Part shown: positions 1 to 6,967 of the stretch, piece after piece | Position numbering within the stretch: position 1 is the first letter of the stretch | Layout: each line of letters starts with the position of its first letter | Assembly (NCBI GenBank): GCA_947470805.1 | Contig: CANIVU010000001.1 | Span: 1-64,000, forward strand | Reading direction: 5' to 3' | Length of the DNA: 64,000 nucleotides | From: Acidobacteriota bacterium | GTDB taxonomy: Bacteria; Acidobacteriota; Terriglobia; Bryobacterales; Bryobacteraceae | Notes under the pieces: model-generated | Told to the model about the DNA's origin: nothing | The model's database searches: none | What the model saw: the letters and a program-made list of their open reading frames with translations, nothing else | Program-made: the position numbers and the translations under genes

Positions 1-113
1 AGAGACGCAGTTCGGGTGCGGTGCTGGCCTTCGGCGGTTTTGGCGCCCTTGGACTTGGCTCCGTTGATTCGGGCTTGCATCGCACGTTGTTGCTTCTGTT
101 GCCGTGTTGGCAT
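1..113 (-). CDS. Hypothetical protein, N-terminal fragment (cut by window edge)
   Basis: Reverse-strand reading frame starting at the ATG complementary to 111-113 and running off the window. The visible 37 residues are basic and polar and contain RINGAKSKGAKTAEGQ. This resembles the N-terminus of a widespread family of unknown function in Acidobacteria and Planctomycetes that carries an NA(K/R)xSxGPKTxEGK-type motif. A strong ribosome binding site (AGGAGG, in ATAGGAGGATATTTCCTATG) lies just upstream of the ATG and decides the start. No function is assigned. The family resemblance is from memory and only a short piece is visible. Confidence 0.6.
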   Translation of the reverse strand, partial: MPTRQQKQQRAMQARINGAKSKGAKTAEGQHRTRTAS

Positions 114-147
114 AGGAAATATCCTCCTATAACCACTTCTAGCATGC

Positions 148-292
148 GTTTTTTGGGGTCAGTACTGTTTTGGCTTTGGTACTGGATGGGGTAAGTGATT
201 GAGGGGATTGAGATTGGGTTGGGAAATATTTATTTTGAAGTCTTGTGATCGTATTTTTGTTTTACGGACAAAAATAGGGTGACTGACACGGG
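148..292. repeat. REP-like intergenic element with small palindromes
   Basis: The 260-nt gap 114-373 holds TTTTTTGGGGTCAGTACTG at about 149-167 and, in roughly opposite orientation, GGTGACTGACACGGG at 278-292. A perfect 8-bp inverted repeat lies between them (ATTTTTGT at 253-260, ACAAAAAT at 268-275, 7-nt loop). The second motif matches 11 of 13 bases of GGTGTCTGACACC at 1861-1873. Short GTCAG-type palindromes beside T/A tracts recall REP elements mobilised by RAYT transposases. No transposase is present here, so this is an inference from pattern. Confidence 0.35.
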
Positions 293-373
293 TTTCAGAC
301 GGATGTGAGACGGGAGGGGGTGGAGTTTAGTAGGCTTTTTTGAGCGTTTGAATTGTCGTACCAGGAGAGATGA

Positions 374-1033
374 ATGAAAACCCTTTTGTTTTGTTTGACC
401 GCGGCGGGCTTGCTGGCGCAGGCGCCGAAGCAGGCACCGGCGCCGATGACGTTTTTTGTGACGTCGGTGGGAGTGGGCGATGGCGCGAAGCTGGGCGGAC
501 TGGCCGGGGCGGATGCGCATTGCGCGAAGTTGGCTGCGGCGGCGGGATCGACCATTAAGACTTGGCATGCGTATTTGAGCACGCAGGCGGCCGATGGGAA
601 GCCGGCGGTGAATGCGCGTGACCGCATTGGCGCCGGGCCGTGGCATAACGCCAAGGGCGCGATGGTGGCACGGGATCTGGGTCATTTGCATGGCGATTCG
701 GTGGAAGAGGCCCGGATTGGGAATCTGGTCACCAAAAACAATGCTTTGAATGAGAAGGGCGAGCAGATCAATGGCGTCGGTGCTACGCCGAATCAGCATG
801 ATGTTCTGACGGGTTCGCAGTCCGACGGGCGGGCGTATTCGGACGCGGCTGATCATACTTGCAAGAACTGGACTTCCAATGCCACCGATGGGATTGCGCA
901 GTTGGGCCATTCCGATCGCAATGGCGGCGGGATTTCGTGGAACTCCGTTCATCCTTCGCGCGGTTGCAGCCAGGCGAACCTGGTGGCGACGGGCGGGGCC
1001 GGGTTGTTCTACTGTTTTGCGCCTTCGAAGTAG
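374..1033 (+). CDS. Secreted lectin-like protein of unknown function
   Basis: 219 residues with a signal peptide (MKTLLFCLTAAGLLAQ). The mature part opens with FFVTSVGVGDGAKLGGLAG and ADAHC, a recurrent start in small exported bacterial proteins that resemble C-type-lectin/endostatin-like folds (DUF1554-like). Four cysteines remain in the mature protein (about residue 50, in DHTCKNW, in RGCSQ and in FYCFAPSK), which could form two disulfides. The ATG is preceded by AGGAG at a 6-nt spacing. A strong hairpin terminator follows at once, so it is probably monocistronic. It is exported to the periplasm or outside the cell; the ligand is unknown and the lectin assignment is tentative. Confidence 0.75.
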   Translation: MKTLLFCLTAAGLLAQAPKQAPAPMTFFVTSVGVGDGAKLGGLAGADAHCAKLAAAAGSTIKTWHAYLSTQAADGKPAVNARDRIGAGPWHNAKGAMVARDLGHLHGDSVEEARIGNLVTKNNALNEKGEQINGVGATPNQHDVLTGSQSDGRAYSDAADHTCKNWTSNATDGIAQLGHSDRNGGGISWNSVHPSRGCSQANLVATGGAGLFYCFAPSK

Positions 1034-1046
1034 GGACAGTTTTTTG

Positions 1047-1080
1047 GCGCGCCTGCCGGTGGCGGGCGCGCTTTTTCTAT
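1047..1080 (+). terminator. Rho-independent terminator
   Basis: An 11-bp GC-rich stem (GCGCGCCTGCC at 1047-1057 with GGCGGGCGCGC at 1061-1071, one G-U pair) with a 3-nt loop, followed by TTTTTCTATTTT. It begins 13 nt after the stop of the secreted lectin-like gene and ends just before the RBS of the next gene. A T run also precedes the stem, so it may work in both directions. Confidence 0.85.
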
Positions 1081-1094
1081 TTTGGGAGGGGTTT

Positions 1095-1418
1095 ATGAGC
1101 GTAGTGGGACGGCTGGTTACGGACGTTTTGCCGGAGTTTGGCGGGGAGATGCGGCGGTTGCTGGTGGAGCGGGGGGAGGCTGGGTTGGCGGGACAGGTGG
1201 CGGAGTTGCGGATTGTGGAGATTTGCGGGTGTGGGGACGATTTTTGCTCCACGTTTTATGTGCGGGAGCGGCCAGAGGGGACGTATGGGCCGGGGCACCG
1301 GAATGTGCCGTTGGGGACGGATGAGGGGTTGGTGAGTTTGGATGTGGTGGATGGGGCGATTGTTTGCGTGGAGGTGTTGTACAGGGAGGATGTGGGGGAG
1401 ATGTTGGTGGGCGGGTGA
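1095..1418 (+). CDS. Conserved-looking hypothetical protein with CGCGDDFC motif
   Basis: 107 residues. The start at 1095 is chosen because GGGAGGGG lies 5-12 nt upstream and the preceding terminator excludes the longer frame. The protein is soluble and acidic, with no signal peptide or membrane segment. A central ICGCGDDFCSTFYV motif packs three cysteines and two aspartates, which suggests a metal- or structure-binding knuckle. The gene is followed 10 nt later by the Phd-like antitoxin gene in the same direction, so the two are probably co-transcribed. I do not recognise the family and assign no function. Confidence 0.6.
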   Translation: MSVVGRLVTDVLPEFGGEMRRLLVERGEAGLAGQVAELRIVEICGCGDDFCSTFYVRERPEGTYGPGHRNVPLGTDEGLVSLDVVDGAIVCVEVLYREDVGEMLVGG

Positions 1419-1428
1419 GGGACACGGG

Positions 1429-1668
1429 ATGACTCTGGACGTGGAGGAGGCGAGCACCCAATTGGCTGCTTGGATTGAACGGGCGCTGGCCGGGGAAACC
1501 GTTGTTGTTTCTCGGGCGGGGCATCCGTTGGTGGAGTTGAAACCGCTGATTGCGAAATCGGTGAGGGCGTTGGGAGCGGCGCGGGGGTTGACGCGGGAGG
1601 AGCCGGGATGGGATGCGGCGATGACGGAGCCGGAGGTGGATGAGTTCATGGGAATTGGACCGGGGTGA
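1429..1668 (+). CDS. Phd/YefM-type antitoxin, apparently without toxin
   Basis: 79 residues, starting at the ATG at 1429 after GGGACACGG. The N-terminal half (LDVEEASTQLAAWIERAL, then GETVVVSRAGHPLVELKPL) matches the Phd/YefM antitoxin fold, a DNA-binding N-terminal domain of type II toxin-antitoxin systems. The C-terminal tail (about residues 48-79, acidic, with EEPGWD) would be the toxin-binding segment. Such genes are normally followed by a PIN-domain VapC or a RelE/Doc toxin, but the next 328 nt contain no convincing coding frame. It may be an orphan antitoxin, a remnant of a lost pair, or one acting in trans. Confidence 0.75.
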   Translation: MTLDVEEASTQLAAWIERALAGETVVVSRAGHPLVELKPLIAKSVRALGAARGLTREEPGWDAAMTEPEVDEFMGIGPG

Positions 1669-1996
1669 GTTTTTGGTGAATGCGTATTCGTCGTGGCGGG
1701 CGGTGGGGGGGGCACCGTAGCGATTGAGCGAATGGGGAGGGAGAGTGCAGAGAGCGGCGCGGGCGGGGGGCCGGGCGGGTGCGTTGATGGGGATTGGGGG
1801 TGGATGGCGAGAGGCTGAATGGGGGGGCAGGGGAATCCTGAGGGATAAGAAAAAAAATGAGGTGTCTGACACCGGATTATTGCTTTTGTGTGACGGCGGG
1901 GGTTTGGGTGGGGGTGGTACACTCGGGGTATTGCTGTCCTCCCGGCCGGGCCGCTGTGCCACGTTGTACGGCGCGGGTTTCGTTTCTTAGCCGCTC
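1669..1996. other. Intergenic stretch without gene; contains GGTGTCTGACACC palindrome
   Basis: 328 nt between the antitoxin and the methionine-synthesis fusion gene. It is very G-rich with long G runs near 1707 and 1768, and no frame has a plausible start and composition. An A8 tract is followed by GGTGTCTGACACC at 1861-1873 (6-bp arms around one base), nearly the same as the motif at 278-290. No methionine-related riboswitch (SAM-I, SAM-II or SAH consensus) could be recognised before the next gene. Confidence 0.5.
1861..1873. repeat. Palindromic REP-like motif GGTGTC-T-GACACC
   Basis: Perfect 6-bp inverted arms around a single central T, directly after an A-rich run. It shares 11 of 13 positions with the motif at 278-290, which also follows an A-rich run, so the two look like dispersed copies of one element. 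It lies in the gap before the methionine fusion gene, and a role as operator cannot be excluded. Confidence 0.4.
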
Positions 1997-3874
1997 ATGA
2001 GCACAGACACCACGCCCGTCAGCCGGGCACTTGAATTCCGGAACGCTCTCGAACAGGGTGTTCTTGTCGCCGATGGGGCGATGGGCACGATGCTTTATGA
2101 AAAAGGCGTGTTCATTAACCGTTGCTATGACGAGCTGAATCTGTCGACGCCGACCATTGTCCGGGAAGTCCACGAGGCCTATGTAAAGGCCGGGGCGCAG
2201 ATCCTGGAAACCAACACCTTTGGCGCGAATCGGACGCGGCTGGCGGCGTTTGGGATGGCGGAGAAGTTGCAGGCCATCAACAAGGCCGGGGTGCAGTTGG
2301 CGCGGGAGGCGGCGAAGGATATCGCCTTTGTTGCCGGGGCGATTGGGCCGCTTGGCGTCCGGATTGAACCGCTGGGGCCGACCTCGTTTACGGAAGCGCG
2401 GGCCGTCTTTAAAGAGCAGGTTGAGGCGCTGGTGGCGGCGGGCGTGGACCTGCTGATTTTTGAGACCTTTTACCAGATTTTGGAGTTACGGGAAGCTCTG
2501 TTTGCGGCTCGCGAAGTGGTTGGCGACTCGATGGCGATTATTGCCCAGGTCACCATTAATGACGACGGGTGCATGCTGGACGGCACCGATACGGAGACCT
2601 TTGCGGCTCATCTGAATGAATGGCCTTGCGATGTGATTGGGTTGAACTGTTCCGTGGGGCCGAAGGCGACGTTGGAGACGCTTGAGAAGATCATGTCGTT
2701 CACCAAGAAGCCGCTGTCGGCGATGCCCAACGCCGGGCATCCGGCGGAGGTGGAGGGACGGAAGATCTACTTGTGTTCGCCCGAGTACATGTCGCAGTAT
2801 GCGCGGCGGTTTCTGTGGGCGGGCGTGAAGATTGTTGGCGGGTGCTGCGGAACGACGCCGGAGCACATTAAACAAGTTCGAAGCGAGGCGCGGAGCTTGC
2901 AGCCGGCGCAGCGGAACATTTCGGCCACGGTGGAGGCGCATGCGCACACGGGCGGGGCGATTCCCAAAGTCCCGTTGGCGGAGAAGAGCAAGTTGGGCGC
3001 GAAGTTGGCGGCGGGAAAGTTTGTGACCTTCGTGGAGATTCTGCCTCCGCGGGGGGTGGATCCGTCGAAGGAAGTGGCGGGGGCGAAGCTTTGTAAGGCC
3101 GCTGGGATTGACGTCATTAACGTCCCGGATGGGCCGCGGGCGAGCGCGCGGTTGAGCGCGCAGGTGACTTGTCAGATCTTCCAGGAGCAGGCGGGGATTG
3201 AAGCCGTTTTGCACTTCTGCTGCCGGGACCGGAACATTTTAGGCATTCAATCCGAACTGCTGGGCGCTCACGCGACTGGCGTCCGGAACCTGATCTGCAT
3301 TACGGGTGATCCGCCGCGGATGGGGAACTATCCGTCGGCTACCGCAGTGTTCGATGTGGACGCGATTGGGTTGTGCAATATCGTCAACAACGTCAATCAC
3401 GGGCTGGACATTGGCGGGATGCCGATGGGGTCGCAGACGGCGCTGGTGATGGGCGTGGGGGCGAACCCCGGCGCGTTGAACATGGACGAGGAGATCCGGC
3501 GGTTTGAATGGAAAGTGCAGGCCGGGGCGGAGTACGTTGTTACGCAACCGGTGTTTGATATCCGGCTGTTAGAAACGTTTTTGAAGCGGATCGAGCATGT
3601 GCGGATTCCGGTGGTGTGCGGTATCTGGCCGTTGACGAGTCATCGGAACGCCGAGTTCATGGTGAATGAGCTGCGGGTGCCGGTGCCGGAAGAGTATATG
3701 GAACGGATGCGGGTGGCGGAGTCGGCTGAGGCGGCGCGGTTGGAGGGCGTGGAGATAGCCCGCGATATGGTGCGGAGAGTACAACCGATGGTGGATGGAG
3801 TACAGTTATCTGCCCCGTTCGGAAGATATCAAATGGCGGTCGATGTTGCCGAAGTGATAGAGAGACGGGATTAA
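1997..3874 (+). CDS. Bifunctional homocysteine S-methyltransferase / methylenetetrahydrofolate reductase
   Basis: 625 residues in two enzymes. The N-terminal half (about 10-300) is a homocysteine methyltransferase barrel. It begins VLVADGAMGTMLYEKGVF and carries the zinc-ligand cysteines in GLNCSVGP and KIVGGCCGTTPEHI. The C-terminal half (about 325-615) is a methylenetetrahydrofolate reductase barrel (FVEILPPRGVDPSKE, NLICITGDPP, YVVTQPVFD). There is no cobalamin-binding domain, so it matches the YitJ/BhmT-MetF type fusion rather than MetH. Cytoplasmic, it would reduce 5,10-methylene-THF and methylate homocysteine to methionine. The TsaC gene starts 5 nt after its stop, suggesting co-transcription. 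Whether the methyl donor is methyl-THF or S-methylmethionine is not settled by sequence. Confidence 0.93.
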   Translation: MSTDTTPVSRALEFRNALEQGVLVADGAMGTMLYEKGVFINRCYDELNLSTPTIVREVHEAYVKAGAQILETNTFGANRTRLAAFGMAEKLQAINKAGVQLAREAAKDIAFVAGAIGPLGVRIEPLGPTSFTEARAVFKEQVEALVAAGVDLLIFETFYQILELREALFAAREVVGDSMAIIAQVTINDDGCMLDGTDTETFAAHLNEWPCDVIGLNCSVGPKATLETLEKIMSFTKKPLSAMPNAGHPAEVEGRKIYLCSPEYMSQYARRFLWAGVKIVGGCCGTTPEHIKQVRSEARSLQPAQRNISATVEAHAHTGGAIPKVPLAEKSKLGAKLAAGKFVTFVEILPPRGVDPSKEVAGAKLCKAAGIDVINVPDGPRASARLSAQVTCQIFQEQAGIEAVLHFCCRDRNILGIQSELLGAHATGVRNLICITGDPPRMGNYPSATAVFDVDAIGLCNIVNNVNHGLDIGGMPMGSQTALVMGVGANPGALNMDEEIRRFEWKVQAGAEYVVTQPVFDIRLLETFLKRIEHVRIPVVCGIWPLTSHRNAEFMVNELRVPVPEEYMERMRVAESAEAARLEGVEIARDMVRRVQPMVDGVQLSAPFGRYQMAVDVAEVIERRD

Positions 3875-3879
3875 CACAC

Positions 3880-4518
3880 TTGCCAACCGACCTGATAGTT
3901 ATCGACAGCGACGCGCCGACGGAAGAGGCGATTGACCGGGCGGCGACGGCGCTGCTGCGCGGAAAAGTGATTGCGATACCGACGGAGGCGCGGTATGCGC
4001 TGGTGGCGGATCCGTTCAACTTGAATGCCGTTTCGCGGGTATTTGCGGCGAAGGGGCGGGAGCAGGCGCGGTCGTTGCCGCTGCTGGTGGGCGATCTGAT
4101 CATGGCCGAGGAGTTGACGAGCGATGTTTCGGCGCGGTTCCGGCTGTTGGCGCGGAATTACTGGCCGGGGCCGTTGACGATTATTGTGCCGGGGTCGGCG
4201 AAGGTGCCGCTGCGGGTGACGGGGAATACGGGGCGACTGGCGCTGCGGCAATCGAAATCGAAAGTGGCGCAGGCGTTGATTGAGCGGACGGGGCAGCCGT
4301 TGATTGCGACGAGCGCGAATTTGAGCGGGCAGCCGACGTGTGCGAGCGGGATTGAAGTGTTTGGGACGATGGATGGGCGGGTGGATCTGGTGCTGGACGG
4401 GGGGACTTGCCCGGGGTTGGGGTCGACGACCATTGATATTACTGAGCCGTATTGGAAGGTGATTCGGGAAGGCGCGATTCCGGAGAAGGAATTGGCGGAG
4501 CTGTTGCACCGGGCTTAG
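3880..4518 (+). CDS. tsaC: L-threonylcarbamoyladenylate synthase (TsaC/Sua5/YrdC family)
   Basis: 212 residues. It makes threonylcarbamoyl-AMP from threonine, bicarbonate and ATP, the first step of t6A tRNA modification. YrdC-fold features are visible: the substrate loop KVIAIPTEARYAL, then AAKGREQARSLPLLV, the WPGPLTIIVPG motif, ATSANLSGQPT near residue 150, and GSTTIDIT near the C-terminus. The canonical PT(D/E)TVYGL reads PTEARYAL here, a modest divergence. A TTG at 3880 is taken as start because it lies 5 nt after the preceding stop and gives a full-length N-terminus; no in-frame ATG is near. The size fits the short TsaC form without the extra Sua5 domain. Confidence 0.9.
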   Translation: MPTDLIVIDSDAPTEEAIDRAATALLRGKVIAIPTEARYALVADPFNLNAVSRVFAAKGREQARSLPLLVGDLIMAEELTSDVSARFRLLARNYWPGPLTIIVPGSAKVPLRVTGNTGRLALRQSKSKVAQALIERTGQPLIATSANLSGQPTCASGIEVFGTMDGRVDLVLDGGTCPGLGSTTIDITEPYWKVIREGAIPEKELAELLHRA

Positions 4519-4528
4519 TGGATTGCTC

Positions 4529-4589
4529 GGGGGAATCTGAAATTACGGAATTCGCTGGTTACCCGGTACCAAGGGGAATCTGGGGCGGA
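4529..4589 (+). repeat. Imperfect direct repeat, copy 1 (~61 nt)
   Basis: This starts GGGGGAATCTGAAATTACGG and ends in ...GGGGAATCTGGGGCGGA. It matches a second copy at 4623-4684 over its whole length, with substitutions mainly in the middle. The period is 94 nt, and the pair fills the gap between tsaC and the GYF_2 gene. Confidence 0.7.
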
Positions 4590-4622
4590 ATAGCGGGCAG
4601 GGGAATTGCTTGTTTTGGGGTC

Positions 4623-4684
4623 GGGGGAATCGGAAATCACGGAATTGCCCGGTAGCACGGCTCCCAGGGAAATCCGGGGGCGGA
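4623..4684 (+). repeat. Imperfect direct repeat, copy 2 (~62 nt)
   Basis: This starts GGGGGAATCGGAAATCACGG and ends in ...GGGAAATCCGGGGGCGGA. It shares the flanking blocks GGGGGAATC-GAAAT-ACGGAATT and GGGxAATC-GGGG-CGGA with the copy at 4529-4589. It lies directly upstream of the proposed promoter at 4694-4722, so it could be a regulator-binding array or a duplicated intergenic repeat. Confidence 0.7.
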
Positions 4685-4693
4685 GGGACGGGC

Positions 4694-4722
4694 TTAACCC
4701 GTGTTTCCAGATGTGGTAGAGT
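4694..4722 (+). promoter_or_regulatory. Candidate sigma-70-type promoter of the GYF_2 gene
   Basis: TTAACC (4694-4699), a 17-nt spacer, then TAGAGT (4717-4722). This would start transcription near 4729 and give a leader of about 35 nt to the ATG at 4764. The match to consensus is moderate. Confidence 0.4.
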
Positions 4723-4763
4723 CGGGGAGCGGTAGCTGTGTAACACCGACCTTCGAGGGCGAT

Positions 4764-5861
4764 ATGAAATACTTTCTTCAGCGCGATGGCCGCACTTATG
4801 GGCCGTATTCCTATGATGATTTGAAGCGGTATCAGGCGGAAAACCGGATTGGGCCAAACGATCTGGTACGTCGGGAAGACAGCCAGCAGTGGGAGCCTTG
4901 GCAACAGGTTCTGAACCCTGCGCCGGCCCCGGTGGAAACGCCGATGCCCCCGGTGACACCGGCTCCGCAGCCGCAGGCCCCTGCGTTTGGCGGATATACG
5001 CCGCCGGCTGCGACGCCCGCGACGACGCCACAGCCTGGGTTTGGGACGAACCCGCCGGCGTTTGGCGGTGGTGGATTTGGGCAGCCGCCGGCTTCCACGC
5101 CGCCCGCGTTTGGTAGCGGCGGATTTGGTCAGCCTCCGGCACAGCAGCCGGCCTTTGGACAGCCTCCGGCTCCGGCTGGTTTTGGGCAGCCTCCTGCGGA
5201 CCAAGGGTTTGGCGGTGGCGGCTTCGGCCAGCCGCAGATTCAGCAGCCGCAGGCCTCCGATGTTCCGGGCGCGTTTGGCGCATTTGGAGCGCAGGCGTTT
5301 GGCGGGGCGCCGCAGGGTCAACCGCCGCAGGGCGGGTTTGGCGCGCCGGGCGGTTTTGGCGGACCGCAGCAAGGATTTGGCGGTGGCACGGTTGGACCGA
5401 TGCCGCCCGATATGGAATGGTGGCTGGTGGCGATCATCAGCTTTGTTTGCGGGTTCTTCTCCCTGTTCTGGCTGTGGAAGGAAATCACGTTTGTGAAACG
5501 GATTGATCCGCAGACGAAGGCTCCGAAGTTCTATGGGATGGCCATTGCGGGCATCATTGGCGGATATCTGTTGGTGATCCTGGGTACGGTCCTGGGCGCG
5601 GCGATGGAGTCCGGGCTGGTGATGATCTTCTCGATGCTGGGTATGGCGGTGGTTCTGGGCGGCTATGTTTGCCTTATCCTGGGAGCGTTCAAGATGCGCG
5701 AGTCGATCCACAACTACTACACGACGGTGGAACCGATGGGTATCAACCTGATGGACACGACGGGCGCGGTGCTGACGTTCTTCTTCTCCATTTTCTTCTT
5801 CCAGTATCATTTCGCGGCGATCGCGAAGCAGAAGAAGGCGATGGGGCACCCGGCCGCGTAG
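4764..5861 (+). CDS. GYF_2-domain membrane protein with FG/P-rich linker
   Basis: 365 residues in three zones. Residues about 1-50 form a GYF_2 domain (DUF4339) with the signature YFLQRDGRTYGPYSYDDLKR and a following WEPWQQV. Residues about 52-215 are a low-complexity linker of Pro, Gly, Gln and Phe built on repeats of GGGFGQPP and AFGQPP. From about 220 onward there are several hydrophobic segments (for example WWLVAIISFVCGFFSLFWLW, GIIGGYLLVILGTVLGA, AVLTFFFSIFFF), a DUF4234-like membrane module. The GYF_2 end probably binds proline-rich partners in the cytoplasm at the membrane. The start was set at 4764 (MKYFLQ) rather than 4701 because the GYF_2 domain begins there. Partner unknown. Confidence 0.8.
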   Translation: MKYFLQRDGRTYGPYSYDDLKRYQAENRIGPNDLVRREDSQQWEPWQQVLNPAPAPVETPMPPVTPAPQPQAPAFGGYTPPAATPATTPQPGFGTNPPAFGGGGFGQPPASTPPAFGSGGFGQPPAQQPAFGQPPAPAGFGQPPADQGFGGGGFGQPQIQQPQASDVPGAFGAFGAQAFGGAPQGQPPQGGFGAPGGFGGPQQGFGGGTVGPMPPDMEWWLVAIISFVCGFFSLFWLWKEITFVKRIDPQTKAPKFYGMAIAGIIGGYLLVILGTVLGAAMESGLVMIFSMLGMAVVLGGYVCLILGAFKMRESIHNYYTTVEPMGINLMDTTGAVLTFFFSIFFFQYHFAAIAKQKKAMGHPAA

Positions 5862-5895
5862 TTCCGTTCGAGTTTCGGGATATTGAGGGCCGTGC

Positions 5896-5901
5896 TATGC
5901 T
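5896..5901 (+). promoter_or_regulatory. -10 element for 6S RNA
   Basis: TATGCT at 5896-5901 lies 4-7 nt before the first base of the predicted 6S closing stem. The -35 region is weak (TTTCGG at 5873-5878, 17-nt spacer). Confidence 0.4.
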
Positions 5902-5904
5902 TTC

Positions 5905-6080
5905 CCTTGGAGCGTTCCTGGGAGGCAGGTGCGGCCTTCATTTTTGATCCGATGCCATTCGAATCGGGGTCTATCTCGTTGCAAAAACGCCGTTGAGCAA
6001 GCTCCTGACCTTCGCGGGTCCAGGGAGAAGCCTGCAGGTGTGCGGAGGACTCCACCCTTAGCATTTCCAGGGGTCAAGGC
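5905..6080 (+). ncRNA. ssrS: 6S RNA (regulator of RNA polymerase holoenzyme)
   Basis: About 176 nt between the GYF_2 gene and the YmdB-type gene, with no credible coding frame. The ends pair over a long range: CCTTGG (5905-5910) with TCAAGG (6074-6079), and CCTGGGA with TTCCAGG, forming the closing stem. An internal TTGAGCAAGCTCC is followed by a terminal hairpin CTCCTGACC-TTCGC-GGGTCCAGGGAG. Then comes GAGAAGCCTGCAGG, close to the GAGAAGCCT block of enterobacterial 6S. Length, rod-like fold with open centre and motif order all fit 6S RNA, which sequesters the housekeeping holoenzyme in stationary phase. Exact ends are estimates. Confidence 0.82.
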
Positions 6081-6147
6081 AAAAGGTTGTACGGCTGACT
6101 GGTGCGCTCTTTCATTGCATTTTTGCCCGTTCCTGTAGTCATTTTTC

Positions 6148-6936
6148 ATGCACATACTTTTTATTGGCGACATCTATGCGTCGCCCGGACGCCGGATTGT
6201 GTCCGATCACTTGCACCGGATCGTCACCGATGAGCGGATTGACCTGATTATCGCCAACGTGGAGAACTCCGCGGGCGGGTTTGGCGTGACGCCGCAGATT
6301 GCCGAGGACATGTTGTCGATTGGGGTCGAGGTGATGACCACGGGCAACCATGTCTGGGACAAGAGCGAGATCCATGAGTACCTGCCGCGGCAACCGCGGT
6401 TGCTGCGGCCGGCGAACTATCCGCCGATGCTGCCGGGGACGGGGATGTATGTCGGCAAGGCCCGGAACGGGGCGCCGTATGCGGTGTTGAACCTGCAGGG
6501 GCGTACGTTTATGGCCACCATCGACGATCCATTCCGGAAGGTGGACGAGATGCTGGCGACGCTGCCGGAGGATGTGAAGATCCGGTTTGTGGATTTCCAT
6601 GCCGAGGCGACGTCGGAGAAAGTTGCTTTTGGGTGGCATTTGGACGGTCGGGTGACGGCTGTTGTGGGTACGCATACGCATATTCCGACGGCGGATACGC
6701 GGGTATTGCCGGGCGGGACGGCGTATCAGACGGACGCGGGGATGACGGGGTCGTACGCGGGGGTGATTGGCGTCGAGAAGGGCCCGATCCTGCGGAAGTT
6801 CCAGACGTCGCTGCCGGTGCGGATGGAAGGGGCCAAGGGGAGCGTGGAGTTCCATGGGGTGATTGTGACGGCCGACCCGGCGACGGGGAAAGCTGTGGCG
6901 GCCAAGCGGTACCATTTCCGGGAAGGTGTTCTATAG
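6148..6936 (+). CDS. YmdB-type metallophosphoesterase (TIGR00282 family)
   Basis: 262 residues, the usual length. Metal-binding motifs are complete: GDIYASPGRR near the N-terminus, NVENSAGGFG, TTGNHVWDKSE, VDFHAEATSEK and VGTHTHIPTADTR. The family hydrolyses 2',3'-cyclic nucleotides to 3'-nucleotides and in Bacillus affects biofilm and RNA metabolism; it acts in the cytoplasm with a di-metal centre. The ATG at 6148 has no clear Shine-Dalgarno sequence. The gene lies 67 nt after the 3' end of the 6S RNA, so read-through transcription is possible. Confidence 0.92.
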   Translation: MHILFIGDIYASPGRRIVSDHLHRIVTDERIDLIIANVENSAGGFGVTPQIAEDMLSIGVEVMTTGNHVWDKSEIHEYLPRQPRLLRPANYPPMLPGTGMYVGKARNGAPYAVLNLQGRTFMATIDDPFRKVDEMLATLPEDVKIRFVDFHAEATSEKVAFGWHLDGRVTAVVGTHTHIPTADTRVLPGGTAYQTDAGMTGSYAGVIGVEKGPILRKFQTSLPVRMEGAKGSVEFHGVIVTADPATGKAVAAKRYHFREGVL

Positions 6937-6967
6937 TTTCCGCCCCGCTCTGCCGATAGAAGTAGTA

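Noticed and set aside
1724-1990. Small plus-strand frame in the gap after the antitoxin, considered as a toxin
   Set aside because: Its translation is Gly/Arg-rich low complexity with no PIN, RelE or Doc feature, and it has no RBS.
1874-1996. Methionine-linked riboswitch before the homocysteine methyltransferase gene
   Set aside because: No SAM-I, SAM-II or SAH consensus or clear pseudoknot could be matched by eye.
5945-5970. tRNA T-arm-like TTCGAATC
   Set aside because: No acceptor stem or anticodon arm surrounds it, and it falls inside the 6S RNA fold.
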